A stretch of DNA of 64,000 bases from Fundicoccus culcitae (GCF_024661895.1 NZ_CP102453.1:2232001-2296000); one strand, 5' to 3'; shown: positions 27,505-36,803, counted from the first letter of the stretch. Numbers and translations are program-made. The notes: generated by a model from the sequence alone, not told the origin.

Positions 27505-29586
27505 ATGAGGAATAACAAAAAACATTCGTCACATAGTCATCATAATCACGGCGACATGGATCACTCAAAACACGACCATAATGAAATGGAACATCACGGG
27601 GGGCATCACGATCATCATGCTGGTCATGACCACAGTGGGCATGGCGGGCACGATCATCACCACCATGGAGATTTCAAGGAAATATTTTTAAAATCATTGC
27701 CTATGGGAATTATCATTATGATTTTATCGCCTATGATGGGGATTTCGTTACCATTTCAGTTTACATTTCAGTATTCTGATATATTGGTGGTTCTTCTCTC
27801 TACGATTTTGTACATTTATGGAGGTAAACCTTTCTATATGGGGGCAATAGATGAGTTTAAAGAAAAAGCTCCTGGAATGATGGCTCTTGTCACTCTTGGT
27901 ATCTCTGTATCCTACTTTTACAGTGTTTATGCAGTCATTGCTAGATATGTGACTGGTGAACATGTGATGGACTTTTTCTTTGAATTTTCTTCATTAATAT
28001 TAATCATGTTGTTAGGTCACTGGATTGAGATGAAAGCTGTTGGAGAAGCAGGAGATGCACAAAAGGCATTGGCTGAGTTGGTGCCGAAAGATGCTCATGT
28101 TGTATTGGAAGACGATTCAATTGAAACACGTCCAGTTGCTGACTTGCAAGTAGGTGATTTGATTCGTGTTCAAGCCGGAGAAAATGTTCCGGCAGATGGA
28201 ACCATTCAGCGCGGCGAATCACGTGTTAACGAAGCACTTTTGACTGGGGAATCGAAACCAATTGAAAAAAATCCCGGAGATGAAGTTATCGGTGGATCAA
28301 CCAATGGTGACGGAGTCCTCTATGTAGAAATACAACAAACGGGCGATAAGTCCTTCATATCTCAGGTTCAGACATTAATCAGTCAAGCTCAAAGCCAACC
28401 ATCTCGGGCAGAAAATCTTGCACAAAAAGTTGCAGGATGGCTCTTTTATATTGCGGTTATTGTAGCGCTTATTGCCCTTGTTATATGGATGATTATCGCT
28501 GATGTATCAACGGCAGTTATTTTTACAGTCACCACATTAGTTATTGCTTGTCCGCATGCGCTGGGTCTGGCTATTCCATTGGTTACCGCACGTAGTACCA
28601 GCTTAGGGGCCAGTCGGGGATTATTAGTGAAAGACCGCGAAGCTTTGGAGTTGACTACAAATGCAGATGTTATGGTTTTAGATAAAACGGGAACTTTAAC
28701 GACTGGTGAGTTTAAAGTACTAGATGTTGAACTCTTTAATGATAAATATACGAAAGATGAAATTGTTGCGTTATTGGCAGGTATCGAAGGCGGATCTAGT
28801 CATCCTATCGCTCAGTCAATTATCAGTTACGCAGAACAGCAAGGTATACGTCCAGTAAGTTTTGATTCGATTGATGTTATTTCCGGCGCTGGTGTAGAAG
28901 GTCAAGCTAACGGACATCGTTATCAATTAATCAGTCAAAAAGCATACGGACGTAATCTAGATATGGATATTCCAAAAGGAGCAACCCTCAGTGTCTTAGT
29001 AGAAAACGACGAAGCAATCGGTGCTGTAGCTTTAGGGGATGAATTAAAACCAACAAGTAAAGAATTAATACAAGCCCTTAAAAAGAACAACATTCAACCC
29101 ATTATGGCTACGGGTGACAATGAAAAAGCGGCTCAAGGAGCGGCAGAAATTTTAGGTATTGATTATTTGGCTAATCAATCTCCTCAAGATAAATATGAAT
29201 TAGTTGAAAAACTTAAAGCAGAAGAAAAGAAAGTTATCATGGTCGGTGATGGGGTCAACGACGCACCTTCTCTTGCATTAGCAGACGTTGGTATAGCTGT
29301 TGGTGCGGGAACTCAAGTAGCATTGGATTCAGCCGATGTCATCTTGACACAGTCAGACCCGGGCGACATTGAATCCTTTATCGAGTTGGCTCAGAAGACC
29401 ACACGTAAGATGAAAGAAAATCTTGTTTGGGGAGCAGGGTATAACTTTATCGCAATCCCAATAGCTGCAGGAATCTTAGCACCAATCGGCATAACATTAA
29501 GCCCAGCAGTCGGTGCCGTCTTGATGTCACTTTCGACTGTAATTGTTGCCATCAATGCTATGACATTGAAATTAGAGCCAAAATAA
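27505..29586 (+). CDS. copB: CopB copper P1B-ATPase (intact copy)
   Basis: A 693-residue P-type ATPase exporting copper. The first ~55 residues are extremely His-rich (HHNHGDMDHSKHDHNEMEHH and so on), which is typical of CopB and replaces the CxxC domains. The motifs are complete: CPHALGLAIPL in the membrane, DKTGTLTTGEFKV, HPIAQSI, ATGDNEKAA and GDGVNDAPSLALADVG. It is the functional partner of the truncated CopB at 22045. The start has AAGGAGG 7 bases upstream. It is closed by a terminator at 29657. Confidence 0.95.
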   Translation: MRNNKKHSSHSHHNHGDMDHSKHDHNEMEHHGGHHDHHAGHDHSGHGGHDHHHHGDFKEIFLKSLPMGIIIMILSPMMGISLPFQFTFQYSDILVVLLSTILYIYGGKPFYMGAIDEFKEKAPGMMALVTLGISVSYFYSVYAVIARYVTGEHVMDFFFEFSSLILIMLLGHWIEMKAVGEAGDAQKALAELVPKDAHVVLEDDSIETRPVADLQVGDLIRVQAGENVPADGTIQRGESRVNEALLTGESKPIEKNPGDEVIGGSTNGDGVLYVEIQQTGDKSFISQVQTLISQAQSQPSRAENLAQKVAGWLFYIAVIVALIALVIWMIIADVSTAVIFTVTTLVIACPHALGLAIPLVTARSTSLGASRGLLVKDREALELTTNADVMVLDKTGTLTTGEFKVLDVELFNDKYTKDEIVALLAGIEGGSSHPIAQSIISYAEQQGIRPVSFDSIDVISGAGVEGQANGHRYQLISQKAYGRNLDMDIPKGATLSVLVENDEAIGAVALGDELKPTSKELIQALKKNNIQPIMATGDNEKAAQGAAEILGIDYLANQSPQDKYELVEKLKAEEKKVIMVGDGVNDAPSLALADVGIAVGAGTQVALDSADVILTQSDPGDIESFIELAQKTTRKMKENLVWGAGYNFIAIPIAAGILAPIGITLSPAVGAVLMSLSTVIVAINAMTLKLEPK

Positions 29587-29656
29587 ACAGTTATTTGGCA
29601 CATGAAATAATTGAATGACCTTATCGTGTAAAAATACAATAGTTTCACAGGAAAGG

Positions 29657-29697
29657 AAGAGATGAAATGATTTAAAAAATCATCTCTTTCTTTTTTT
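29657..29697 (+). terminator. Terminator after copB
   Basis: GAGATGA and TCATCTC form a stem around an AT-rich loop, followed by CTTTCTTTTTTT. It separates copYAZB from the adk-lgt group. Confidence 0.7.
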
Positions 29698-29718
29698 AGT
29701 TTATAAGGAGGAAAAATT

Positions 29719-30339
29719 ATGAGGCTGGTCCTTTTAGGGTTACCTGGTGCTGGGAAAGGCACCCAAGCTAAAAGAATCGCAGAGGAGTACCACCTGACGG
29801 CTATTTCAACTGGTGAAATGTTACGAGAAGCAACCAAGGTGAAAGATACATTCGGACTCAGAGTGCAAGAATATATGAATAAAGGAGAGCTAGTTCCAGA
29901 TGAGTGGATAAACTCATTGGTTAAGAGTCGCTTACAAGCAAAAGATGTTGAAAATGGCTTTGTTCTGGATGGTTACCCACGTACCCTACAGCAAGCAAAA
30001 GTGCTCGAAGCTTACCTACAAAGTCAAAATCAGAATTTAGACGCTGTTTTCTTTTTAGATGTAAGTCAGGATACGTTAAGACATCGGTTAGCGCAACGAG
30101 GGAATCTTCGTTCAAAAGAAAAACAAGGAAATTCCCAAATCGAAGCAAAAAGGGAAAAAATTCGACTGGATGACAAACCAGAAGTGATTGAAAATAGGCT
30201 ACACATTAATAAGGAATTAATGGAATCACTTATTCACTTCTACAAGGAGCAAAATCTGCTTTACGTTATCAATGGTGAAGGGGATTTTGACAATGTGTTT
30301 GACAATATAAATGAGGGTTTATTGTCTGTAAACACATAA
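29719..30339 (+). CDS. adk: Adenylate kinase family protein (second, island-borne copy type)
   Basis: A 206-residue nucleoside monophosphate kinase. The P-loop is GLPGAGKGTQAKRIAEEY, then STGEMLREA, GYPRTLQQA and a short LID region (LAQRGNLRSKEKQGNSQIEAKREKIRLDDKPEVIENRL). The Zn-binding cysteines of many Gram-positive adenylate kinases are absent. An adk on a copper island, away from the ribosomal protein cluster, is unexpected. It may be a metal-tolerant replacement enzyme, since many Gram-positive adenylate kinases use a thiol-rich zinc site that copper could attack. That explanation is inference. Confidence 0.85.
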   Translation: MRLVLLGLPGAGKGTQAKRIAEEYHLTAISTGEMLREATKVKDTFGLRVQEYMNKGELVPDEWINSLVKSRLQAKDVENGFVLDGYPRTLQQAKVLEAYLQSQNQNLDAVFFLDVSQDTLRHRLAQRGNLRSKEKQGNSQIEAKREKIRLDDKPEVIENRLHINKELMESLIHFYKEQNLLYVINGEGDFDNVFDNINEGLLSVNT

Positions 30340-30410
30340 CTACACAAATTGAACTTAAATTATGTGATTTAAAACAATTAACTAATGTAAGCTATGAAGG
30401 GGATTGAAGA

Positions 30411-31247
30411 ATGAATGTTTTACTTAGTGTAATCGATCCAGTTGCTATTTCAATTGGCCCGATAAAAATTTATTGGTACGGAATTATTATTGCTCTAGCG
30501 ATGCTGATCGGCATTTCATTAGCTACAAAGGAAGCTCAAAAACTGGGACTTGAAGAAGATACCATGGTAGATATGGCATTATGGGCCATACCAATTGGCT
30601 TTATCGGTGCCCGACTTTATTACGTTTTATTCAAATGGAACTACTATATACAGAATCCGAGTGAAATCATCGCAATCTGGAATGGTGGAATTGCCATTTA
30701 TGGGGGGCTAATTGCGGGTGGTCTCGCAGTATACTGGTTTGCAAGAAGAAAGAAAATGACGCTAACTCTTTTACTAGACATACTGGCACCTAGTGTCCTC
30801 CTAGCTCAATCGATTGGTCGCTGGGGAAATTTTATCAATCAAGAGGCCCACGGTGGAGCAGTGAGTCGCCAATTTTTAGAAACTCTTTATTTACCAGAGT
30901 TTATTATTGAACAGATGAACATAAATGGTACCTATTACCACCCGACATTTTTGTATGAATCGTTATGGAGTTTATTAGGTTTTATCCTTCTTATTATCCT
31001 AAGGAATCAGAAAGGCCTATTACGTCGAGGAGAAGTTGCCCTCAGCTATGTCATTTGGTATTCATTTGGACGTTTTTTTATAGAAGGTATGCGCACCGAT
31101 AGTTTATGGATTGGGGATATTATGCGAGTTTCACAAATGCTATCGCTCGTGCTGTTTATTAGCGCAATCATTCTTTTGGTTTATCGTAGGAGAGATTACC
31201 CATCAAAACCCTTTTACTCAGAAAGCTTAAAACTGTCTAAAAAGTAA
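30411..31247 (+). CDS. lgt: Prolipoprotein diacylglyceryl transferase Lgt (island copy)
   Basis: This 278-residue integral membrane enzyme transfers diacylglycerol from phosphatidylglycerol to the lipobox cysteine of prolipoproteins. It has about seven hydrophobic helices. The signatures are IYWYGIIIALAML, GARLYYVLFKW, GGIAIYGGLIAGG, the Lgt signature SIGRWGNFINQEAHGG and YHPTFLYES. Copper islands in listeria and enterococci can carry lipoprotein-processing genes, and this cluster fits that theme. It is probably a second lgt in the genome. Confidence 0.92.
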   Translation: MNVLLSVIDPVAISIGPIKIYWYGIIIALAMLIGISLATKEAQKLGLEEDTMVDMALWAIPIGFIGARLYYVLFKWNYYIQNPSEIIAIWNGGIAIYGGLIAGGLAVYWFARRKKMTLTLLLDILAPSVLLAQSIGRWGNFINQEAHGGAVSRQFLETLYLPEFIIEQMNINGTYYHPTFLYESLWSLLGFILLIILRNQKGLLRRGEVALSYVIWYSFGRFFIEGMRTDSLWIGDIMRVSQMLSLVLFISAIILLVYRRRDYPSKPFYSESLKLSKK

Positions 31248-31291
31248 AAAGTTCAAATATAAGTATTTAATTAGTCAGAAGGAAATAACGG

Positions 31292-31519
31292 TTGAGTCAT
31301 TGTTTTAATTGGTTGAATCAACTTGGGATTAGTTCATTTCTATTAAAAGGGCTATTTTGGATAGGGCTGGTTATTGTGGCTGTCTATTTGATTGGTCGAT
31401 GGTTGTCTAGCTTTACTTATTCAGATTATCGCGAAACACCGTTAGAAATCCTTCAAAAAGAGTTCGCTAGAGGCAATATAACAGAAGAAGAATATTTAAT
31501 AAGAAAAAAATATCTTTAG
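31292..31519 (+). CDS. Small SHOCT-domain membrane protein
   Basis: A 75-residue protein starting at TTG 31292, about 9 bases after AAGGA. One transmembrane helix (FLLKGLFWIGLVIVAVYLIG, about 17-36) is followed by a C-terminal SHOCT motif, PLEILQKEFARGNITEEEYLIRKKYL. SHOCT tails are common on small membrane or secreted proteins and are thought to mediate oligomerisation. The adjacent copper and lgt genes suggest a role in the cell-envelope response, not proven. Confidence 0.8.
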   Translation: MSHCFNWLNQLGISSFLLKGLFWIGLVIVAVYLIGRWLSSFTYSDYRETPLEILQKEFARGNITEEEYLIRKKYL

Positions 31520-31575
31520 TGATTAAAAAAGCGCTGAAAACTAAAAAAAGAAAAGGGGGGATTGTAATCAAAAAT

Positions 31576-31977
31576 TTGTTAAAAATGATGAAGCCCTTTG
31601 ATATTATTATTATTTTTCTGTTGGTGGCTCTTTCTTTTAGTCCGATGGCTATCTATTCTGTTCAGAATTCTCAAAATGAAGGCGATAAGATATACGCAGT
31701 TATATCGATCGATGGCGAAGAAGTCGATCGTTTCCTTTTAACAGGAAACGAAGAACATAAACTGATCACTTATTACCCTGCTCCTGGTCAATATAACATC
31801 ATCTAAATCGATGGAGAAAGAATTCGGAACAAGGAAGACAATAGCCCGCAACAAATTTCCGTTAAAACGGGTTGAATACAAAGTCCCGGTGAGACGAGTT
31901 TGAATATTCCACATCGACTGTTAATTGAAATTATCTCTGAAAATCCTGAAGATACAGAGATAGATATTGTGTCCTGA
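31576..31977 (+). pseudogene. NusG domain II family protein broken by two stop codons
   Basis: The stretch encodes a membrane-anchored NusG_II-type protein. A hydrophobic N-terminus (KPFDIIIIFLLVALSFSPMAIYS) is followed by YAVISIDGEEVDRFLLTGNEE and YYPAPGQYNII. A TAA at 31804 and a TGA at 31873 interrupt the domain, yet the downstream frame continues as IDGERIRNKEDNSPQQISVKTG, then IQSPGETSLNIPHRLLIEI, to TGA 31975. The start is also unclear: no ATG sits behind the AAAAGGGGGG at 31551-31560, and TTG 31576 is the nearest candidate. The homologous gene often accompanies lipoprotein and redox genes in Firmicutes. Confidence 0.7.
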
Positions 31978-32175
31978 CGGAAGTGATTCTCTAAAGGGAA
32001 TTAGAAATGTTTTAAGTACAAATGATTGACACTGCTTACTGATAAGCATAAAGTACTTATGCGACAAGTCGTTTGCAGTTGTTAGTAGCTAATTTTAAGT
32101 TGATAGAGGCATATAGACAAATGGCTTAACCTTCTGATAGAATTCTCATGAAGAGAAGGAGAATTTATATGATGA

Positions 32176-33236
32176 ATTGTAAAATTAAGTGCGACAAATA
32201 AAGAAACCCATAACAGGTTCGTGTAAGATGTTAGTAACGACAAAAACATACACACGGAGGTCCGTTATGAGCTACGCACATCTTACCATAGAAGAACGTT
32301 CAAAAATAGAGATACTCTACCAAGAAGGCTATAAAATTAATCACATCGCCCAATTAATCGGTCGCCATCGATCAACGATTTATCGAGAACTTAAGCGGTG
32401 TCCCACAGAACAATATAAAGCCCAGGATACTCAAGAAGCTGCCAATCAACGTGCACGTCATAAGGGGAGAAAGCCAAAACATACATCCAAGCTTCTTGAA
32501 GATATTCAAGATAAATTGGAACGCACGTGGTCACCGGAACAAATTATTGGACGAGATTATGAGGGGAAACTTTCCTTTAAATCCATATATAACTGGATTT
32601 ACCAAGGAATCTTAAAGGTATCCTTAGATGTTTTAAGACACAAAGGAAAAAGTCGTCAACCACAAGAAACGCGAGGCAAGTTTAATATCGGTACGCCCAT
32701 TTCGAAACGGCCCAAATCAGTAAAGAATAGACAAGAGTTCGGGCATTGGGAACTGGACACAGTGGTTTCTTCTCGAGGCCAGTAAAGGCTGTTTAGCGAG
32801 CTTTGCAGAAAGAAAAAGCCGTTTATATATCGCTTTACCTATGCCAAATCGCTCTAAAGTTTCCATGCATACTGCGATTGAAGAACTGAGAGAAAGCTTA
32901 CCAAAAGAGGCTTTAAAGACCTTCACCTCAGATCGCGGGAAAGAATTTGCTTGTTACGCTGAGGTCGAAGCAGCAGGGATTGATTTTTACTTTGCCGATG
33001 CTTATAGTGCTTGGCAAAGAGGAACCAATGAGAACGCGAACGGTTTACTATGTGAGTTCTTTCCTAAGAAAACAGACCTCGCTAAAGTGACGCACCGAGA
33101 ACTCTTCCAAGCCTTGTGGTTAATGAATAATCGACCTAGGAAATGTCTAGATTACCGAACACCCTTGGAAGTATTTTTACACGAACTCTTGTTAATTGAA
33201 TAAAGATAAATTATTTGTCGCAATAATTATTGCAAT
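32176..33236 (+). mobile_element. IS30-family insertion sequence, 1061 bp
   Basis: The element is bounded by imperfect inverted ends of about 28 bp. Both share TGCGACAAATAA, and both begin ATTG (left 32176-32203, right end at 33236 on the reverse strand). It contains a DDE transposase gene reading left to right. I see no clear target duplication beside the ends. The transposase is frameshifted, so this copy is probably inactive. It lies between the copper genes and the third 63-bp repeat. Confidence 0.8.
32267..33203 (+). pseudogene. IS30-family transposase, frameshifted
   Basis: Start ATG 32267 behind ACGGAGG. The N-terminal HTH (MSYAHLTIEERSKIEILYQE, then QLIGRHRSTIYRELKR) and the first catalytic D (GHWELDTVVSSRG) are in the first frame. 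The frame breaks near 32780 by what looks like a one-base loss. The remaining frame gives SKGCLASFAERKSRLYIALPM..., SDRGKEFACY with the second D, and ENANGLLCEFFPKKTDL with the catalytic E. Programmed frameshifting is less likely, because IS30 transposases are normally a single frame. Confidence 0.85.
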
Positions 33237-33260
33237 TCAACATATAATAATTAGATTACC

Positions 33261-33323
33261 GTACCAGATAGCGAATAGAATTTATTACCTATCGATGATA
33301 CGGACATGCGTACCATAAGTAAA
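33261..33323 (+). repeat. 63-bp repeat copy 3, candidate right end of the composite cassette
   Basis: Third copy, same orientation. It reads in frame EFITYR, stop, YGHAYHK, stop; GCGTACCATAAGTAA is 15 bases of the RlmH-like ending. By my count it matches the staphylococcal attachment core (GARGCNTATCATAARTRA) at 15 of 18 positions. It lies directly after the IS30 element, and chromosomal genes begin within 1.3 kb. This is the best candidate for the right boundary of the island. Confidence 0.65.
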
Positions 33324-33473
33324 GAAAAGTAAACCCACCACCAAGCAGATAAGTCTTACACCCAAAACCAGGATGCTAAGTTAGCAGTAGATACATAGAA
33401 AGTCAAAATCTTTAATGATAAACTATACAAAAGTCACTAATCATCAGTCATTCAAAAAAGGAAGCGGGATAAG

Positions 33474-34322
33474 ATGAAAACTGTAAAAATTGCTGGAAGA
33501 AATGTATTAGCTATAGGATTTGGAACTTGGCATATGGGTGATCATGCGAAATCAAAAGAGCAAGAGATTCAAGCGATTCGAACGGGAATTGAAGCTGGCA
33601 TCCAAGTGATTGATACGGCAGAGATGTATGGAAGCGGAAGGTCTGAGATGTTAGTAGGAGAAGCGATAAAGCCTTACAGGCGTGAAGACTTATTCCTAAT
33701 ATCTAAAGTACTACCATCCAATGCATCCAAACGGCAATTATCAAAAAGCTTAGATGCGAGTTTAAAACGCTTAGGGACAGATTACTTAGACCAGTACTTG
33801 TTGCATTGGCGTGGCAGTGTGCCATTAAGTGAAACCGTTGAAGCCTTAGAAGAACAAAAACAAAAAGGAAAAATTAAATCTTGGGGTGTGTCCAACTTGG
33901 ATACCGATGAAATTGAAGAGATTTTAGCCTTGGAACAAGGCGCACAGTGCCAGTCTAACCAACTTTTGTATAACATTGGAGAGCGTGGCATTGAGTTCGA
34001 CCTACTCCCCTTCATGCGGCAGCATAATATACCACTAATTGCCTATTCACCAGTTGCACAAGGAGATAGTTTTGGGGCAGGTTTTACGAAACAAAAAGTA
34101 ATCATTGCTATGGCACAAAAGTATCAAAGCGATGTTTATCAACTTGCATTAGCCTGGTGTATTCGCGATGGGAATACGATTGCGATTCCTCAATCATCTA
34201 ATCCAGATCATGTACGTTCTAATGTTCAAGCAGCAACAATTGAGCTAACGCAAGAAGACTTAGAACGCATTGACCAATTGTATCCAAAACCATCTAGAAA
34301 AGAACATTTAGCAATGATTTAA
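33474..34322 (+). CDS. Aldo/keto reductase
   Basis: A 282-residue NAD(P)H-dependent reductase of the AKR superfamily. The tetrad is visible: Asp and Tyr in VIDTAEMYGSGRSE, Lys in LISKVLPS and His in YLLHWRG. The cofactor region is IPLIAYSPVAQGD and AIPQSSNPDHVRSN. Substrate cannot be deduced; such enzymes reduce small aldehydes including methylglyoxal. It has AAAGGAAG upstream and stands alone. It is the first gene to the right of repeat copy 3 and could be either the last cargo gene or the chromosomal flank. Confidence 0.92.
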   Translation: MKTVKIAGRNVLAIGFGTWHMGDHAKSKEQEIQAIRTGIEAGIQVIDTAEMYGSGRSEMLVGEAIKPYRREDLFLISKVLPSNASKRQLSKSLDASLKRLGTDYLDQYLLHWRGSVPLSETVEALEEQKQKGKIKSWGVSNLDTDEIEEILALEQGAQCQSNQLLYNIGERGIEFDLLPFMRQHNIPLIAYSPVAQGDSFGAGFTKQKVIIAMAQKYQSDVYQLALAWCIRDGNTIAIPQSSNPDHVRSNVQAATIELTQEDLERIDQLYPKPSRKEHLAMI

Positions 34323-34571
34323 TCGGATTATTTAAATAAATCAGGAAGGCACGCAGATTTGTTCGCTCGAGGCATATCAATCGAAAATAAAAAAGCATGA
34401 ACGCTTTTGTGAACGCAATTTCGACATACTTTTATCATACAGATGTGTTAAGAACCCTATAAATTTTTAAAACCATTTATATAATAAATACCCCTGCTAC
34501 ACCACCATCATTGTCCCAACCCCCTAAATATGATATGGTTATACCACAATATACATATAGGAAGTGAAGCA
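34323..34571. other. Intergenic region between aldo/keto reductase and yebC
   Basis: A weak hairpin AAAAGC/GCTTTT (34391-34408) with a T-rich tail may terminate the reductase gene. GAGGCATATCA at 34369-34379 resembles the first half of the staphylococcal attachment core but lacks the rest. The yebC promoter must lie in the AT-rich part after 34430. Confidence 0.35.
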
Positions 34572-35291
34572 ATGGCAGGCCATTCAAAATGGAAAAATAT
34601 ACAAGGACGTAAAAACGCACAAGATTCAAAGCGCGGAAAGATTTTTCAGAAATTATCGCGTGAAATTTATATGGCGGCAAAACAGGGCGGGGACCCTGAA
34701 ATGAATCCCGCCCTACGCTTGGCTTTGGATAAAGCCAAGTCGGCCAATATGCCCAATGACAATGTCCAACGGGCGATCAAACGGGCAACTGAAGCTGGAG
34801 CGGGCGAAAACTATGATGAGGTAACGTACGAAGGCTACGGTCCCAATGGCGTGGCTGTTTTAGTTCAAACGCTGACGGATAACCGTAATCGCACCGGCAG
34901 TAATATCCGCACAGCCTTCACCCACAACGGTGGCACGCTGGCTGAACGCGGCTCGGTCGCTTTCCAATTTGAGCGTAAAGGCTACATCGCCATTGAACGC
35001 CAAAACCTAGACGTCGATGAAGATACCATGTTAATGGCTGTCTTAGAAGCGGGCGGGGATGAACTGATAACCTCAGACGAGGCGTTTGAAATTTTTACAG
35101 CACCCGCAGATTTTATTGATGTCCGCGACGAGCTTGAGCAAACCTACCCCCTTGCGCAAGCCGAATTGACCATGACCCCGACCGTCACCATTGATTTAGA
35201 TGCCGAAAACCTGGCAACCTTCGAGAAAATGATCGACGCCCTCGAAGACGATGACGACGTCACAGACGTCATCCATAATGCCAATTATTAA
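34572..35291 (+). CDS. yebC: YebC/PmpR (TACO1) family regulatory protein
   Basis: A 239-residue member of the YebC/TACO1 family, reported as transcription regulators and, more recently, linked to translation of proline stretches. The signature start MAGHSKWKNIQGRKNAQDSKRGK is complete, followed by SREIYMAAKQGGDPEMNPALRLA and YEGYGPNGVAVLV. ATG 34572 behind GGAAG is chosen because it gives the canonical N-terminus. A terminator follows at once. It is a typical core gene and marks the chromosomal backbone. Confidence 0.95.
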   Translation: MAGHSKWKNIQGRKNAQDSKRGKIFQKLSREIYMAAKQGGDPEMNPALRLALDKAKSANMPNDNVQRAIKRATEAGAGENYDEVTYEGYGPNGVAVLVQTLTDNRNRTGSNIRTAFTHNGGTLAERGSVAFQFERKGYIAIERQNLDVDEDTMLMAVLEAGGDELITSDEAFEIFTAPADFIDVRDELEQTYPLAQAELTMTPTVTIDLDAENLATFEKMIDALEDDDDVTDVIHNANY

Positions 35292-35302
35292 AATAAATCT
35301 CT

Positions 35303-35330
35303 CACCTTCATTCCGAAGGTGGGATTTTTT
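35303..35330 (+). terminator. Terminator after yebC
   Basis: CACCTTC/GAAGGTG stem with a 5-base loop followed by GGATTTTTT. Confidence 0.85.
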
Positions 35331-35420
35331 CATCAAAACTTGACCCCCGTCAATAAAAGAAAAATAAATATCCCCTATACTGAACTCTATAAGTACTAAA
35401 AAATAGAGAAGAGGTATAGA

Positions 35421-36803
35421 ATGAAGAGATTTTGGAAGACACTACTAGTAATCGCACTATTTCTAGGTATTGGTTATACGGTTGGCGACCAATTCTACTC
35501 CCAACGATTTGCTAGAAATACCACCTTTGCCAACGTTGATATTAGCCATTTAACTGTGGAAGCAGCTAATGGAAAAATAACCCAAGAAATAATGAGTAAC
35601 ACCCTTACCTTAACGGAAGATGGAACGCCACTAGCAACTATTCAATTAGCAGACTTAGAGCCGCAAATCAACATCTTCGACCAACTTGATTCTCTTCTTC
35701 AAGAACAGAATCAAACCTCTTGGGTGACGGGACTAGTAACGGCGATTGAACTTGATGGCTTTAATGCAGGCAATTTAGATATCAATCCCCAAACAGTGAG
35801 CCAAGCAATTGATGATGCGCTCCAACTTACAAGCCAAGAGCGCCAAGTACCACAAAATGCCTACATAGCTTACTCCCAAGACACAGGTTATTACATAGAA
35901 CCCGAGCAAACGGGGACGCAAATTGATGAAGAGAAGCTGAGATATTTAGTTTTAGAGGCTTTTCAAGGAGGGGAAACGACCGTTGAAGTGAGCGACGCTT
36001 ATCGCCAAGCTGAAATCACCGCAACCAATGAAAACTTACAAGCCGAATGGAATCAAATCCAAGCCTATAACGACCTTCAAATCACACTGTTGATTGCCGG
36101 ATATGAAGAAGTCATCACGCCGGAACGCATCTTAAGCTGGCTTTACCTAGATGAAAATAATCAAGTGACCTTTGATGAAACCATGATTTTTGATTATCTA
36201 GGCACACTCAACGACCAATACGCCACCTACGACGACTACCGTTACTTTAACAGTACCTTACAAGGACAAGTCCAACTTGTTCCAGGCACCTTGGGTTGGT
36301 CAATTGATCGTGAAGCGGAGACCCAAGCGATTCTCTCAGACTTAGATGCTGCTGTCCCTGTCGTCCGTGAACCGGCGATTGTGGGTGTTGGCTACAACGG
36401 CACCTTAGATGACATTGGCACAAGTTACATCGAAGTGGATATCTTAAACCAAACCATGTTCGTCTACATTGACGGCGTTCAAGTCCTTGCGACCCCCGTC
36501 GTGACCGGACAAATCGGCACAAATACCATTCCAGGCGCCTACGCCATCTGGAACCTAGAATCGCCCTCAGCCCTCGTTGGCTACAATCCGCGCACCGAAC
36601 GTGATTACGTGCAGCCCGTTGACTATTGGCTGGCCTTTGACGATACCGGCCAAGGCATCCATGATGCGAACTGGCAGCCCTCCTTTGGTGGCGACGCCTA
36701 CCTTACCAACGGCTCCCTCGGCTGCGTCAACACGCCGCCCGACATCATGCCCCTCGTCTTTGACTACGCCTACCCCGGCATGCCCGTGATCGTTTTTGAA
36801 TAA
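35421..36803 (+). CDS. L,D-transpeptidase (YkuD) with peptidoglycan-binding domains
   Basis: A 460-residue exported cell-wall enzyme that forms or exchanges 3-3 peptide cross-links or attaches proteins. An N-terminal membrane anchor (residues about 5-23, WKTLLVIALFLGIGYTVG) precedes a long segment of the PG_binding_4 type. The catalytic YkuD domain sits at about 330-460: YIEVDILNQTMFVYIDGVQV, then GIHDANW and the active-site GSLGCVNTPPDIMPLV with the nucleophile Cys. Full length with a good start (AGAGG before ATG 35421). The 3' third of the gene is noticeably C-rich compared with the 5' part. Confidence 0.93.
   Translation: MKRFWKTLLVIALFLGIGYTVGDQFYSQRFARNTTFANVDISHLTVEAANGKITQEIMSNTLTLTEDGTPLATIQLADLEPQINIFDQLDSLLQEQNQTSWVTGLVTAIELDGFNAGNLDINPQTVSQAIDDALQLTSQERQVPQNAYIAYSQDTGYYIEPEQTGTQIDEEKLRYLVLEAFQGGETTVEVSDAYRQAEITATNENLQAEWNQIQAYNDLQITLLIAGYEEVITPERILSWLYLDENNQVTFDETMIFDYLGTLNDQYATYDDYRYFNSTLQGQVQLVPGTLGWSIDREAETQAILSDLDAAVPVVREPAIVGVGYNGTLDDIGTSYIEVDILNQTMFVYIDGVQVLATPVVTGQIGTNTIPGAYAIWNLESPSALVGYNPRTERDYVQPVDYWLAFDDTGQGIHDANWQPSFGGDAYLTNGSLGCVNTPPDIMPLVFDYAYPGMPVIVFE

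Noticed and set aside
32186..33236. Target-site duplication of the IS30 element
   Set aside because: The bases next to the two ends do not form a convincing direct repeat, so none is claimed.
34369..34379. GAGGCATATCA as a fourth attachment site
   Set aside because: It matches only the first half of the staphylococcal core and lacks the GAATTTATT...ATCGATG block shared by the other three copies; probably chance.
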